Shown piece by piece: positions 47,401 through 58,700 of a DNA stretch of 64,000 nucleotides. The notes under the pieces are model-generated. The model searched no databases, was not told the DNA's origin, and was given only the letters and a program-made list of their open reading frames with translations. The position numbers and the translations under genes were made by a program. Source of the DNA: Pithys albifrons albifrons (taxonomy: Eukaryota; Chordata; Aves; Passeriformes; Thamnophilidae); the NCBI RefSeq assembly GCF_047495875.1, contig NC_092463.1, positions 9,124,622-9,188,621 of the forward strand, written 5' to 3'. Within the stretch, counting starts at the first letter, position 1. Every line of letters begins with the position of its first letter.

Positions 47401-48534
47401 TTCTTCCTGTGTTAAATGCAACCCTGGTCTAAGAGTCCACTTCTAAGAACTTTTCCACACTGTTTCTTCATGTCTTCTGTCAGATTACTGTAACTGCTTG
47501 GATGTTGCATCTTCATCAGGGCTTTGAATTTGTTTCAAGAAGATAAATAGCAACACATCTGTTGCTGTATTTTCTGGATTCTGAGAGTCTCTCAGAATCT
47601 GCACATTGTTAAAATAATACATAATTTTTGCCCCACAGAAGATACTATAATTATTTTGATACAAGAGTGAAAATTCTTCACAAAGAGAAGACAGAAACCC
47701 TACACCACATGTTGTGGTCTTTAGTTATTTGTAAACTCTGCCACATCTATTTCTTTGCACCGCTGTGTCCTTACAGTACTGATGCTCTTAGCCAGAAAGC
47801 TGTTCTGTAGTACTGAGAAAACCTGTATCAGAACAAAAAATACTGATTCTGATTCCTGTACCTGGGAATTCATCAAAATCAGGTTAAAATGAACATGAAA
47901 TCCATACTTAAGCATCCTGTTTAGGAGAAAGGCAAAATCAGTAATACTGTTCCTCCTTCATCACATTAAAGTGCAGCAGTTGGAACAAACTGAATGCCTT
48001 TGGGGTTCAATGTTCAAAAAAATGGGCTTCAAACTGAGGTCTTGCTGACCATGCTTGCAATGGGCATGGGGTTAGGCCATCTCCAGAAATCCCCACAAAC
48101 CTCAACTCGGCTCTCTCTTTAATGACTTAGTCCTTTTAGTGATTCACGAGCATGTGCTTTAATGAAGGAGGGTCTTCATGGATTTTTTTTTCTATCCTCT
48201 CTCTTGTATAAATTTATACTTCCACCCTGGTAGAACCTGCCTACTGTTGTCATATAATCTGTGTGACTTGGCACCAGCTTGCTTTGAGATGCTCCCGGTA
48301 GTACAAATCATGCATTTTTGTCAGTAGCCACTGGCTCTGGTCATCCCAAGTTGGCTGCACTTACTGTTTTAAACAAAGTGCGTATCTTTGTAGAATTCGT
48401 ACATGGTTTATTGCAATATAGTTTTGAAAGTAATTTGTTTAGGAATATGGAGAGTACATTGTAATCTGGCATATTGTCGGTTACTGAGCTGGAGGGTTGT
48501 CAGCACGTTCCTCTAAAGCAGGAACACCAACACT

Positions 48535-48610
48535 TGACCTTGCATTCCCTGAGATGAACTAGATGAACTTTAAGGTCCGTTTCAATCCAAACCATTCCAT
48601 GATTCAATGA
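48535..48610 (+). mobile_element. CR1 LINE, 3' end remnant
   Basis: Reads gatgaactagatgaacttta, then aggtccgtttcaatccaaac and cattccatgattcaatga, a diverged CR1 terminus in forward orientation with the ATTCYATGATTC-like tail. Confidence 0.8.
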
Positions 48611-51600
48611 GTGTGTGGGTGCAGGCACGCTGGATACACTGGGCTTTCTTCTACTGTGGCAAGGGGAGAAAACCCTGAGCAATACTGCCTCTTTTGGGAG
48701 AAGGATGATTGATGTCTGTCTGCTCTGCATTAAGACTTGCACACTACAGGATCCCTAAGTTGTTTCTAAGAGGCTGCAGTGACACTGTCACCACCACACC
48801 TATCTCTGCTTGGTGTTGGTGGTCACAGCTTTTCCTTCCCACAGTGCCATGCCCAAAGCAAATTCCTGTATTGTCCTTTTCACCTGTCTGACACAGGTTG
48901 CTCAGGAAGTGCTCATGCAGGCAGGAGCTGACAGCTCTCCAAAGGTGGCTGACACCTGGAGCTGCACAGATGTCCCCTGTGGGTTAGCATATGCTTCCAG
49001 TTCGCCAACTGCTGCTGAAAGTGCTGGATTGACTTAGTTCTCCTGACAGAAGTGAATCCAGCAGCTTGGCACATGTCAGCAGGCCTCAGACAGGAACCCT
49101 GGCATGGCTGTGAGGGCAGGGGCTGCACTTCAGAGACTCCTTACCCTGAAACTGGATTTTTAATTCAGTGAGATGTAGATCGGACCTTGGAGAAACACCA
49201 TGTCCCACACAGGCCTGGAGATGATACAGCATTTGAGTGATTTTTTAAAATAGCTAATGAATTTTCCTCACATTTTTGATACATTGCTGCACTGACTTTA
49301 AAAGGCTTTATGGATGTGCAGACAGATCAAAATATGAACCCTTCACTGAACTTCAGTAATGAAAAATTGAGTAATACTATTAAGATGGTTGCAGCATGTA
49401 GTTCATTTTCCATATGGTATGTTTAGCTGCTGCAATTGTTCCTTATTCTGATTGGGAGAAATTAAACTAAACAGGAAGACAAGAATACCTGCTGAAAATC
49501 CAATGAGTATAAAAAGAAACTTAGTAATAAAAAAGTGAAGAGAACAAGGTCACTTGGAGCAACTGCAGACTGGAAAGTTGCAGAGGAAGGGAAGTGGAAG
49601 AAAGCAGAACAAAATGTTCTTATTTACCCAGGTGAGGTCATAAATTTAATGAGTAACTAAGATAAAGGGATTAAATTTAGTATCTACCTTTACTTGATTG
49701 TAAAACTTGGAATCATGTTACCTTTCCAAAGTTTTACTTTCTGGGCTGGTTTGCTCAGTGTAAAGAAAGTGGAAATCAAAGGTTGCTGCTTAGTATTTTA
49801 AGTGGGGTTTTTTTGTTTTTTGGGGTTTTTTTATAAATTCCAGTAAGCAGCTCACTGAGTTAAAATGAGGGTGATGCTTCCTGGATTGCCTAGTGGTTTT
49901 TCAGGTAACTTTGAGGAACTTGTTACACCTGTGCCTTGTTTGAGGTAGGAGAGGCATCTCAACAATGCAGGAAAGCACTGAGATTGGCTGGTGAAGTCAG
50001 TGTGTGTCACACAGGGTTGTCTGAGGTTCCTCTGCAAAACAGTCATGTCACCTTTGTTTTCAGATCACTGCTAGTAACTCAGGTTTTATCAGCAATCTCT
50101 CAATAATGAGAAAACACAGGTGCATGTTACAAGAAAGGAAAAGTGAACAAGGACACTTCTCAAATAGGAAGAAAACCCTGGATATAAATACATCTACTTT
50201 CCTAACGGGTTCAGCTGAAATTTTCGCAGTGCTGAGCTGCACATGTCTGAGCAGCATCTGATCCGGCTGCACAGGCTGGTGGAGCCCCGAGCACTCGAGG
50301 GCTGCTGGAGAGGAAGGCTGTAGCAGCACAAAGAAGCTTCCAACTCCCCATCTGGAAAAAGCCCCCACAGGAGTGCAGGCAATGGTAATGCCATCTGTCT
50401 TCTGATGAGCAGATCTCTCCTGGGAGCAGGAAAAAAGCTGGCACATGGAGGTGGGCTTTCACTTCCTTGCTGCACAGAGGTTGGATGCAGATTGTTGGGT
50501 GGTACCTGTAGAGACCAGGCTGCACTATTGCATCCCCTGTCCCTTTTTTGAGTCAGTTTTGTCAGAATTCTAGTTCTCTTTATTTGCCTTTTGCCTTACA
50601 ACATCATCCTCCTTACCTTGTCTCTTTCCAGAGACAAGAAACAATGGATTCCTTCCTCCTCTTCTCTGTTGCTATGATTTTTTTGTACACCTTAGCCTGT
50701 TTCTTATCTTTTGCAGTCCCTCCAAGGGGATGTGTTCCCAACTGACACAACATGTCTTTAAATAATTATTTTCCTCCTGCTAGATGCTCCTTGGGTCACT
50801 GTGGAAACTTCATCTGATCCAAATCCACAGGAGCACCTTACGTAGTCTATACAGACCCATGTCCTTGAATTTCATGTAGCCTCTTCTCTGGTGTATTTGG
50901 GCCTGAAATACTGACCTAACCAAGGAAAAAGGCAAGTCTCTCATTGAGTTTTAAAGTGATTTCCTATTCCTGTTTTTAATATCAATTCTACTGCAGGTAA
51001 GAGGAAGAGGTAATGGCCCAATGCCTTTTGTGACACACTCTTACTCCTTTAGTAGACTTAGAAGGGAATCAATTGCTTAAAAAAAATAAAATCTGGTCAT
51101 CCCTCACTGATGGCAGGCAGTTCTGTTCCACACCATCCCTAAATTTGTGTGGATTTTCAGCTGATAAATGTAAAAACCTGGGGAAAACAAAACAGAACAT
51201 TTGTCTGCACTTTATCTAGCTTATCTTTACATTGTGGTATGAACTATCAATTTTAACCTATCTAGAGTTCTCTAGAAACATAAAGTACTTGATAAGACAT
51301 TAACTGAAAATTGCTGATGGAAAACATTTACATATTCTCTTTAAAACTCTTAAGAACTCTTTAAAATGTGGGAAACTAACACCAACCTTCTTCAGCACCC
51401 TTAAGTTCACTGCCTCACTCTGCAGCCTGTATGTCTTGAGACCAATTTATCCAGTTTTCTAGTGGTGTGAAAGGTTTGAATTCCCACTCAACAATATTGA
51501 TTTAACTTTTAGAACACAAGACTTACTCATGTCTTTCCTCATCCTACTGCAGAACCACCGAGGCTTCCCCTCTCTGGCATCCAGCCCTCATTATCCCCTG

Positions 51601-52149
51601 GGTACCCGCTGATCTCATTTTCTAAGAGGAACTGAGGGGGAATTCCTGCCAAGCAGCTCTGTGGAAGTTGCCCAAGAAGTTTTAACACCCTATTCCTGGA
51701 TGATACTGTCCATCCTATAGTTACCCTGCTCGGCTCCAGCTAGTCTGCAGATGCAGCTTCAAAATAAAATCAAGACACTACAACGTCCATACTGCTCCCT
51801 CCTCCCCCCTTATTTGGACAACTAAGTGAAATACAAACATATGGACTCCATAAATTCTTTGTGAATGGCCCCATGTTAAATACTCAGCCAAAGCAATGGT
51901 TATCATTAAACAAATAATGACACCACTAGAGCATAACACAAATTACACACAGGGCAGCTCCTCAGCTGTGTAGCCCAGTTTGCCCAATGACACCAGGCTG
52001 ATTGATGCTGGTCCTTTGGGATTGCTATTGGTGCAGTCAGCTAACTGCTATGAAACCAGCAAGGAATCCACACAGTCCTCTTGCAAACCTAAAAGAAGTG
52101 CTCCTGCAACTCCCTAAACTCTGAATGAAACATTTTGAAGCGTTTATGG

Positions 52150-52341
52150 AAGAGCACTATGTGGACATTGGGACAGGCTGCCCAGGGACTGGTGGAGTCA
52201 CCATCCCTGGAGGGATTTAATAGCTGTGCAGATGTGGTACTCAGAAATGTGGTTTAGTGGTGGGCTTGGCAGGGCTGGATTAACAATTGGACTCAATGTA
52301 GGGGTCTTTTCCAACCTAAATTATTCTATGGTTCTATGACA
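52150..52341 (+). mobile_element. CR1 LINE, 3' end fragment
   Basis: Contains gacaggctgcccagggactg, gtggagtcaccatccctgga, gggatttaatagctgtgcag and the ending ttattctatggttctatgac. This is the CR1 subgroup whose RT C-terminus reads as 'GCPGTGGVTIPGGI'-like text. Forward orientation, about 190 bp. Confidence 0.9.
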
Positions 52342-52476
52342 GCAAATCTTGTGATAAACACAGATCATAACCAAGAATGCATCCACAGCTAAGCAAACCA
52401 GACTAAAACAACTGAAATAAAATACTACTCGAGGCAGGTTTAAATATAGACCAACTCCAAAGCACGTGAAGAGCAG

Positions 52477-52482
52477 TTTATT
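52477..52482 (-). terminator. Possible polyadenylation signal for the 52.8-kb minus-strand exon
   Basis: TTTATT on the given strand, AATAAA on the minus strand, about 350 bp past the stop of the candidate terminal exon. The sequence downstream of it on the minus strand (ttcacgtgctttggagttgg) is G/T-rich, as expected of a cleavage region. Confidence 0.3.
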
Positions 52483-52828
52483 GCTGGGGCAAACTGTCTC
52501 TCAGGAATATGAAATGCCATAAGGAACGTGTCAGAATAGTTTGCTATAACAAATAAACACACACACCCTAGCCCACTGAATTTTTTTGGTAATTGTAAAT
52601 TCTTACATGCAATCTAGGCAGTCCCAAAACTTTCTGAACAGTAATGAAACTTTAGAGCATGTTACATTAAAATATGTATCAAAATAATCATCTGAAATTT
52701 ATGTCACACCTTCCAAGGAGCTCAGTTCATCACACTTTTGCTTGTGTGACATCTGACCAGATTGTCAAAACCCATTCTTACAGGGTGCTGCAGGGTACTA
52801 TAACTTAAGTGATTCATGCATGCAGCTG

Positions 52829-53002
52829 TTAGAACTGCTTGTTGGGTTGTGAAAAAGCTCGTGGTGCCAAGTGCTGATCTAGGAGAACTCGGATCTCCAT
52901 CAGCCGTCTTGGCTCCAAGTTGTCACTTAACAACAGATGGCAGCAGGAGTTAAGCAAACTAAGAAAATATTCTAAGTTAAAGGCCTTGCAGGAACTCAAA
53001 TT
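52829..53002 (-). CDS. Candidate terminal coding exon of an unidentified minus-strand gene
   Basis: I do not recognise the family. On the - strand, a polypyrimidine-rich acceptor (gttctctgtatcttcttgag) ends at 53003. It is followed by 57 codons in phase 0, beginning NLSSCKAFNLEYFLSLLN and ending HLAPRAFSQPNKQF, with TAA at 52829-52831. The predicted peptide is helical, leucine- and cysteine-rich, and keeps several CpG-containing arginine codons in AT-rich surroundings. An AATAAA lies 350 bp downstream (minus of 52477-52482). A phase-matching short exon sits 610 bp upstream (53612-53676). No start exon was established. It could be a lineage-specific gene, an alternative 3' end of SIVA1 transcripts, or a chance frame. 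Confidence 0.3.
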   Translation of the reverse strand, partial: NLSSCKAFNLEYFLSLLNSCCHLLLSDNLEPRRLMEIRVLLDQHLAPRAFSQPNKQF

Positions 53003-53611
53003 CTCAAGAAGATACAGAGAACAAGTGTTGAGCTTTGAACTAGTTTTCATGTCCAAGTGATGTATGTCACTAAACTTTAAAGGGCACTCTCATTTCCAAC
53101 AGTACTCATTATGATGGGAAGTTTTCATTTAACTTAAGCAGAAGAGACCATGTGTGGAATTAATATTAGACAATTCAAGTACAGCTCGAAGCCACAACTC
53201 CTGCATATTAAGCTGTACTTGCCACAATGTCTGGCACTAAGGAAAAGATGAGAGAACCCGAAATCCCATTGTTTTGCAGTAGATTACAGGCAGCAGCAGT
53301 AAAGGGACACCATCATGAGCACTGATGAACTCTTCAGCAGAGCAAGGACAGCACTACGCTTCACAAATGGAAAATTTGTGAGTGCTGAGGTGAACAGAAG
53401 TGCTCAGGTTCTCACTGCATCCTTACTAGTAACATCAACACAGGAGCAAAGTAAGTGCAAGATGTAAGACAGTTACAGCAATGATCCCAAATACAAGCAG
53501 GTGAATATAGGAGAGTGCATGGAGCAAACAAAGAGTGGAAATCTTACACTAGTGAAGAAGGAAAGTCTCTCTGACTTGTGATGTGCAGTAACTTACAGTT
53601 CTTGGTCTCAC

Positions 53612-53676
53612 CAAGACAGCACACTCCAGTATCAGATAGATAAGGAACAAAAGGTATTTGCTTCTGCTCAGCAGTG
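53612..53676 (-). CDS. Candidate internal exon of the unidentified minus-strand gene
   Basis: Sixty-five bases between an acceptor (gtgattttggatcag, ending 53677) and a donor GTGAGA on the minus strand. Reads LLSRSKYLLFLIYLILECAVL and ends in phase 0, which fits the exon at 52829-53002. The joined peptide is a continuous hydrophobic helix pattern. Its own start phase (one base needed) is not matched by a confident upstream exon. No family recognised. Confidence 0.22.
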
Positions 53677-54779
53677 CTGATCCAAAATCACAGGAATGAA
53701 GCAGTGTTCTATACTTTACTCCATGTCCTGGCTGAGCAAGAAAGATCCTGCATTCCTGTGATCTATCTAAATATACAAATACCTTCAAACCAGCTCTGTA
53801 TGCAACAATACTGCAACTACGCCCAAGTGAGACCCAAGCGCTCTCATTTTCAGAGAAGTGAGGACTTCCACAACAACCTGGAGTTAAACCACTCAGCAAA
53901 AGATGAAATAAGGCATGAAGAAAGCATTGAAACTGGCTTTCTTCTGACATTTTTGAGATGAGATTGTGAAAATTTACCCATTGACTATATATATTTCAAC
54001 CTTACATTTTACTATACTTTAATTCCTTATACTGGTCATCCAAACTGATCACAGTCCCAGGCTTCTAAGCTTGTTTTTACTGAGTTTAAAAATATTTTAA
54101 AATCTATTTTGGGGCAGTAAATAATCTTTCTATCATGGAAAGAGAAATCAGAACAATCAGATTACTCATTTGGGGAGGTATTACTCAGTGCAAGAAAGCG
54201 TGGGAGAATGAAGCTCCTAAAGCGAAACTTGATGGGATGAGATACATAAAAGTGCATTAAATTTTGTAAGTAAACTACTTGGTTGAAAATTGAATCATTT
54301 CTTTAGGCTCAGTAATCAATATTCTGCAAAATGCTGCACTCTACAGCACATCCTACTAAAACACGTAAGGATATGAGTAAGTTTCATCATATCAGTAGTT
54401 CTAGCAGAGTAAACAGGATGTAAGAGTGGACATACCCAGACTACGTGGCCAGTTCCTTGTTTCTGACAGCAGCAATCAATGCTTAGGACAACAGATGAAT
54501 GCAGCAGGTCTAACAGTGCTGAAATGTTTCAACAGTACTCTAAATTCTGAAGTGTATCCAAAAGCATTCCACATGAATACACAGCCTTGCAGTACTCAAA
54601 AAATCATAAAATACCCGTGCTTTGGTAGACTCTGATGGCCACAGACATGACCCATCTATGAACTGGAAATCATCAGGCTTCCTGTTCATTAAAGTTGTCT
54701 CTGCACTGTAGGGTCTTAAGGATCACAAAAAGCCTCCATGTGCACCAGTAACACCTCTGGAAGTCCTGCACAAGGGGAC

Positions 54780-55680
54780 CCATGGTGCTTCTGCTCATGC
54801 AGCCCAACATGGTTTCCCTTTACCATTGTGAGGACACACTGACTCAGGAGCAACCCCTGCCAAGAACAGTCAGGTCCTTTTCTGCAGAGCTGTTTTCAGT
54901 CTGTCAGGACCCAGCCTGGGCTCTGGATATTGTGACTAACCCAGGGCAGGGCTTTGCACTTGCTGGCCCCGAGTGCAGAAGGCCCTTGCCAGGTGCTCCC
55001 AGGACTTGCTGATGCTCCCCTCCTGCCATCCTTCAGGTACCAACCACCCTCCCCAGCCCAGCACTATCCAGGGACAGGCTCCAGGGCTGCACTAGCCCAT
55101 CCTCCTCATCATTGGCAAAGATGTCCAAAAGCACCAGTTCCCATAGCAATCTCCAAGCAATGCCACTGGTAATTTGCTGCTGGTTGACTTTGCCCTGCCT
55201 GTCACAGCCCCTTGTGTGTCTGATGGTCCAGCAATGCTTGCACCCACCTTGGAGTTCACCTGTTCAAACCATACCTCTCCAACAGAGCTTCCAAACAGTG
55301 TCAAGGTGAATGACAACCATTTCTCTCCTCTCACCCAGTGCTGCTCACCTCATCAGAAAAGCCAGTTGTCTTGCTCAGATACAATTTGCCCTTGATAAAT
55401 CTGTGTGACAGTTCCTGGTTATGTTCTTGCCCTTCTTGTGCCTGAATGTAGAGCTGGAAACAGCTTTTGTGAGGATTCACACCACAATCTTCCAGCCCAT
55501 AATTCCTCAAATTGTTCTGCTCTAAGAATGGCACAACCCTCACCTTTTCTCCACCACCAGGACCATCCCCCAGGTGCTGCTGCCATTCAGTGCCCCACTG
55601 TACACTTCCAAATGAGGATTTACAGTCCTGCTCTTGGCATGGCCATCACAGTGCTCTTTCACATCTTTATACAAAGATAA
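54780..55680 (-). mobile_element. Old CR1 LINE fragment, ORF2 region, reverse orientation
   Basis: Carries, in antisense and in the right order, several landmarks of CR1 ORF2: 'gcagcccaacatggtttccc', 'caggtccttttctgcagagc', 'gggcagggctttgcacttgc', 'tcatcattggcaaagatgtc' and 'tttgcccttgataaatctgt'. Strongly diverged, with many indels, so no intact reverse transcriptase. Exon-like frames inside it (for example at about 55330-55430) are relics of the transposon. Confidence 0.8.
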
Positions 55681-55689
55681 ATAAATGAC

Positions 55690-55757
55690 ATCTTTTAATA
55701 TTAAAATTTAATAAATTATATATATATTTAATAAGTTTAGATAATTTTTTATAAAAA
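55690..55757. repeat. AT-rich low-complexity run
   Basis: Almost pure A/T including tatatatata, immediately after the old CR1. No coding or RNA signal. Confidence 0.8.
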
Positions 55758-58700
55758 GCTATTTGAGTGGGATATGTCAATTTAATTCAACAAAATGTGG
55801 AACGGGGATATTTGAGTTTGTGTGTGGGGGACTTGTTTTAAGAAGAGTGACATAATTACATGTTGTCTGGCATATAGACACCTTTGCTACTGATACCTTA
55901 AAATTAAAAAAAAAAAGATCAATTTATGCTTTTGCATATGATTTACATTTTGCTTTGTCTTTGCAGGCAGAAAACAGTTTCACACTATATTTTATGAATG
56001 ATATGAAGCATTTTGGATGAAAAAAAAAATCTCTTTTGCTAACATTTGGTTTTGACCCCCAGATTCATGAGGGGGATATCTTAAAAGACACTTCCTCCCC
56101 AAACTAGCAGTACAATTTTAACAGCATCAATCAAGCTGTGAGGACTTGAGAAAAAACTACAAGAACTTGGGTAACAATCGACACAAAAACAACATCGCGC
56201 TGCCACCCTGTGGCTTTAAGATGAAACTTCTGCTGCAAAGGTCGGATTAGTAGTTTATCTTAAGCTTCTAATCAAAGTGCACTTCTGGACAAGGAGCCAC
56301 TGGGAGCTTTTGAAACTTCAGTGCAAATTTAAGAGCAATCGTATGTAACACAAATCAAGGTAGTACCTGGTGGTACCACGTGGATTCTGGCAGTGCTGTG
56401 CATGTTATTAACGGGACATCTGCCCCCACAGCCTATAACTGTCTTTGTCAGGGAAAGAAGAAACAGAAAAACATTTGTATCTTACAGAACAAATAAGAAG
56501 AAGATCGTGATTTAAACTACTACAGTTGAGTAAAACAATGTAAGAAAGTACAATTAAACAAATTCTAAAATTTAAATCCTACAATCCCAAAATGTTTAAG
56601 CAATAATAACTTCTGCAAGAGATAAGTAACATAACATCTATTGCAAGGTTTTAATGTGAATTACTACCATGAGAACTAAAAACTTGTAATAAAAGTGTAA
56701 GCTACAATAATTTGATTCCAGCTGAGGCTCTTCCCAGAGGGAAAAACCAAAATAACAAAATCCCAGAATACACAACACTAGCAAACATTAAAACTTGTAT
56801 TACAATGGCAGCAGTTCAAAATGCAATCAGAAGTATATTTCAATATCTGTCAAAACAAAGTATCTATACAAAAGAAAAATAATTACTGTATCAGCCATTA
56901 AAATATATAATATAGAGCATCTGATCACTTTTACTCTATTGCAATTTTAATAATGAGAAATAGAAAGTAATTTAGAATAATTATCTTCCAATTTTCTATC
57001 CACAAGAAGTGTTTGTCTTTAAATTACATAGTTCCTATTTATTTTTAAAGAAACATTAGCATTTTCTGAAGCCTCTTGGCTACTGTTAATAGGTTAACCA
57101 ATTTGCTTCACTAAAAACAATGTTCAAAGCTTTGCTACCTTCCCCCTTTTTTAATGAAGAGTGGAAGGAAGAGCACAAGGGAAATCAACATCAGGGTCCA
57201 CATGGACTTGCTCAGCCTTCCCTGTCCTCATGTAAAAGCCTGCTGGAAGAAAGATGCTCTCTGGGAAGAGCCTCCCACCATCCCTCTCATTTCCTCTTTG
57301 CCAAGCTGGCACACCCAATGTTATGCTGCAAAGTTTGGCTCTACAATCTTTGTGCTGCTGTAGCAGTTTTGATTTGCACATCAGCCGAGTGCTCGTGTTG
57401 GGTGGGTTGAGGTTTTCCTCCCTCTGCTTCGGCAACCCCACAATTCCTACAATGGTTTGGGATCTAAGCTCAGTCTGAGAACTGATGATAAAACACAGAG
57501 AACAAACTTGACACACACAAAATGAACTGTGAACTGCCACACTCTGTATTAGATGGAGTTTCCCCAAGTTCTGAGGACTTCATGCCCAGGTAGTCAGAAC
57601 TGTTGGAGTCCAGATGGAAGGTAAAGGCAACACAAACATGATCTGCCATGATGAAACAATATTACAATTAACCAAAAATTACAAAGGAGCAGCATATGTA
57701 AGTTTGTACATATAGAGAAGAGGTGGGAGTTTAATAACAGTTATGTTTTGCTAGGATTCAATTCTTTAATCCAGTTTAATCCTGTCAAAACCCAAAGCCA
57801 TCATCAGGTAAGGAGCATGGTGAGAGAAAAATATGTGTTCCTTGCATAGTGTCTAGCATTTGCTGCTGTCTAACCAATCCACCCAGAAGCCAGTTGTGTG
57901 TTTTCTAGAATTTAATCACATACTAAGCTTAAAAAGAAATTATTTCATCCTGATCAGATCAGTTGACTTCCTTTTTGACATAGAACTGTGCTCTTTGAGA
58001 CACATGTCACCAGTAATGACATATAGGCTTCAGAAGGTTGTTACCCATCTGTAAAATCATTACTGCAGGATATTTTCACCCATTAATATGGTGGCTCCTC
58101 AGGGGATCTCCTCTTGGAACAGCAGGCAAACTTTGATTTTTGACTCTTTCCACTGAGTAGAAGAAGAACATATGATAATAACAAAAACCATAGTATTAAA
58201 CCAAATTTTCTGCTCAATTAATAAACCAGTTACTCTGGTTCTCTTATGCAGTCCTAGGGGTACCCAGTGTACAGCTCTATGACCAGTGGCAACAGACAAG
58301 GCCTTCTGAGTACCAGTTAATTGGACAAAGAGAAAAATCTTTGGGCCTAAACATTTACAAATAGTCCCCAATCTTACCTCCCATTGTTTATCTGAGACCT
58401 GCAGGACTAGAGCAGGAACTTTTCTGAATAGTATTGGAGCCTTTTTGTAGACACAGGCAGTTTTCACACCTTCTGAAGGCAGAGAAGCAAGTGATCTGGA
58501 AACCACGAAACCCCATTTCTTATACGTATGAGGCACCACCCCTGAGCAAGAGCTGTCCACACTGTTGTTCTGTGCTCCTCCTTCTCTGCTCCTCCCAGCC
58601 TCAAACCTTCTTCCAGCCCTCCCGCTTCTTTCTTCTCCCAGCTCTTCACGCTACATTGGGTATCTCTCCTAATGCACAAACATCTTTCAAGCAGCTAGAG

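Larger units (their letters stand above)
44496..52460. other. Intergenic region downstream of AKT1
   Basis: No gene identified. Contains a short CR1 3' end near 48535-48610 and a second at 52150-52341. Open frames at 50060-50525 (- strand) overlap a GC-richer block and resemble no known protein. Confidence 0.65.

Noticed and set aside
53549..53950. Whole 133-codon minus-strand frame as a single exon
   Set aside because: Only the sub-segment 53612-53676 has plausible splice borders at both ends; the remainder has no support, and another possible donor at about 53780 is out of phase with it.
55332..55424. A minus-strand segment with acceptor and donor reading AQEGQEHNQELSHRFIKGKL, first taken as an exon of the unidentified gene
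   Set aside because: It lies inside the old reverse CR1 (54780-55680). The 'tttgcccttgataaatctgt' text on the + strand is a CR1 ORF2 landmark, so the frame is a transposon relic.
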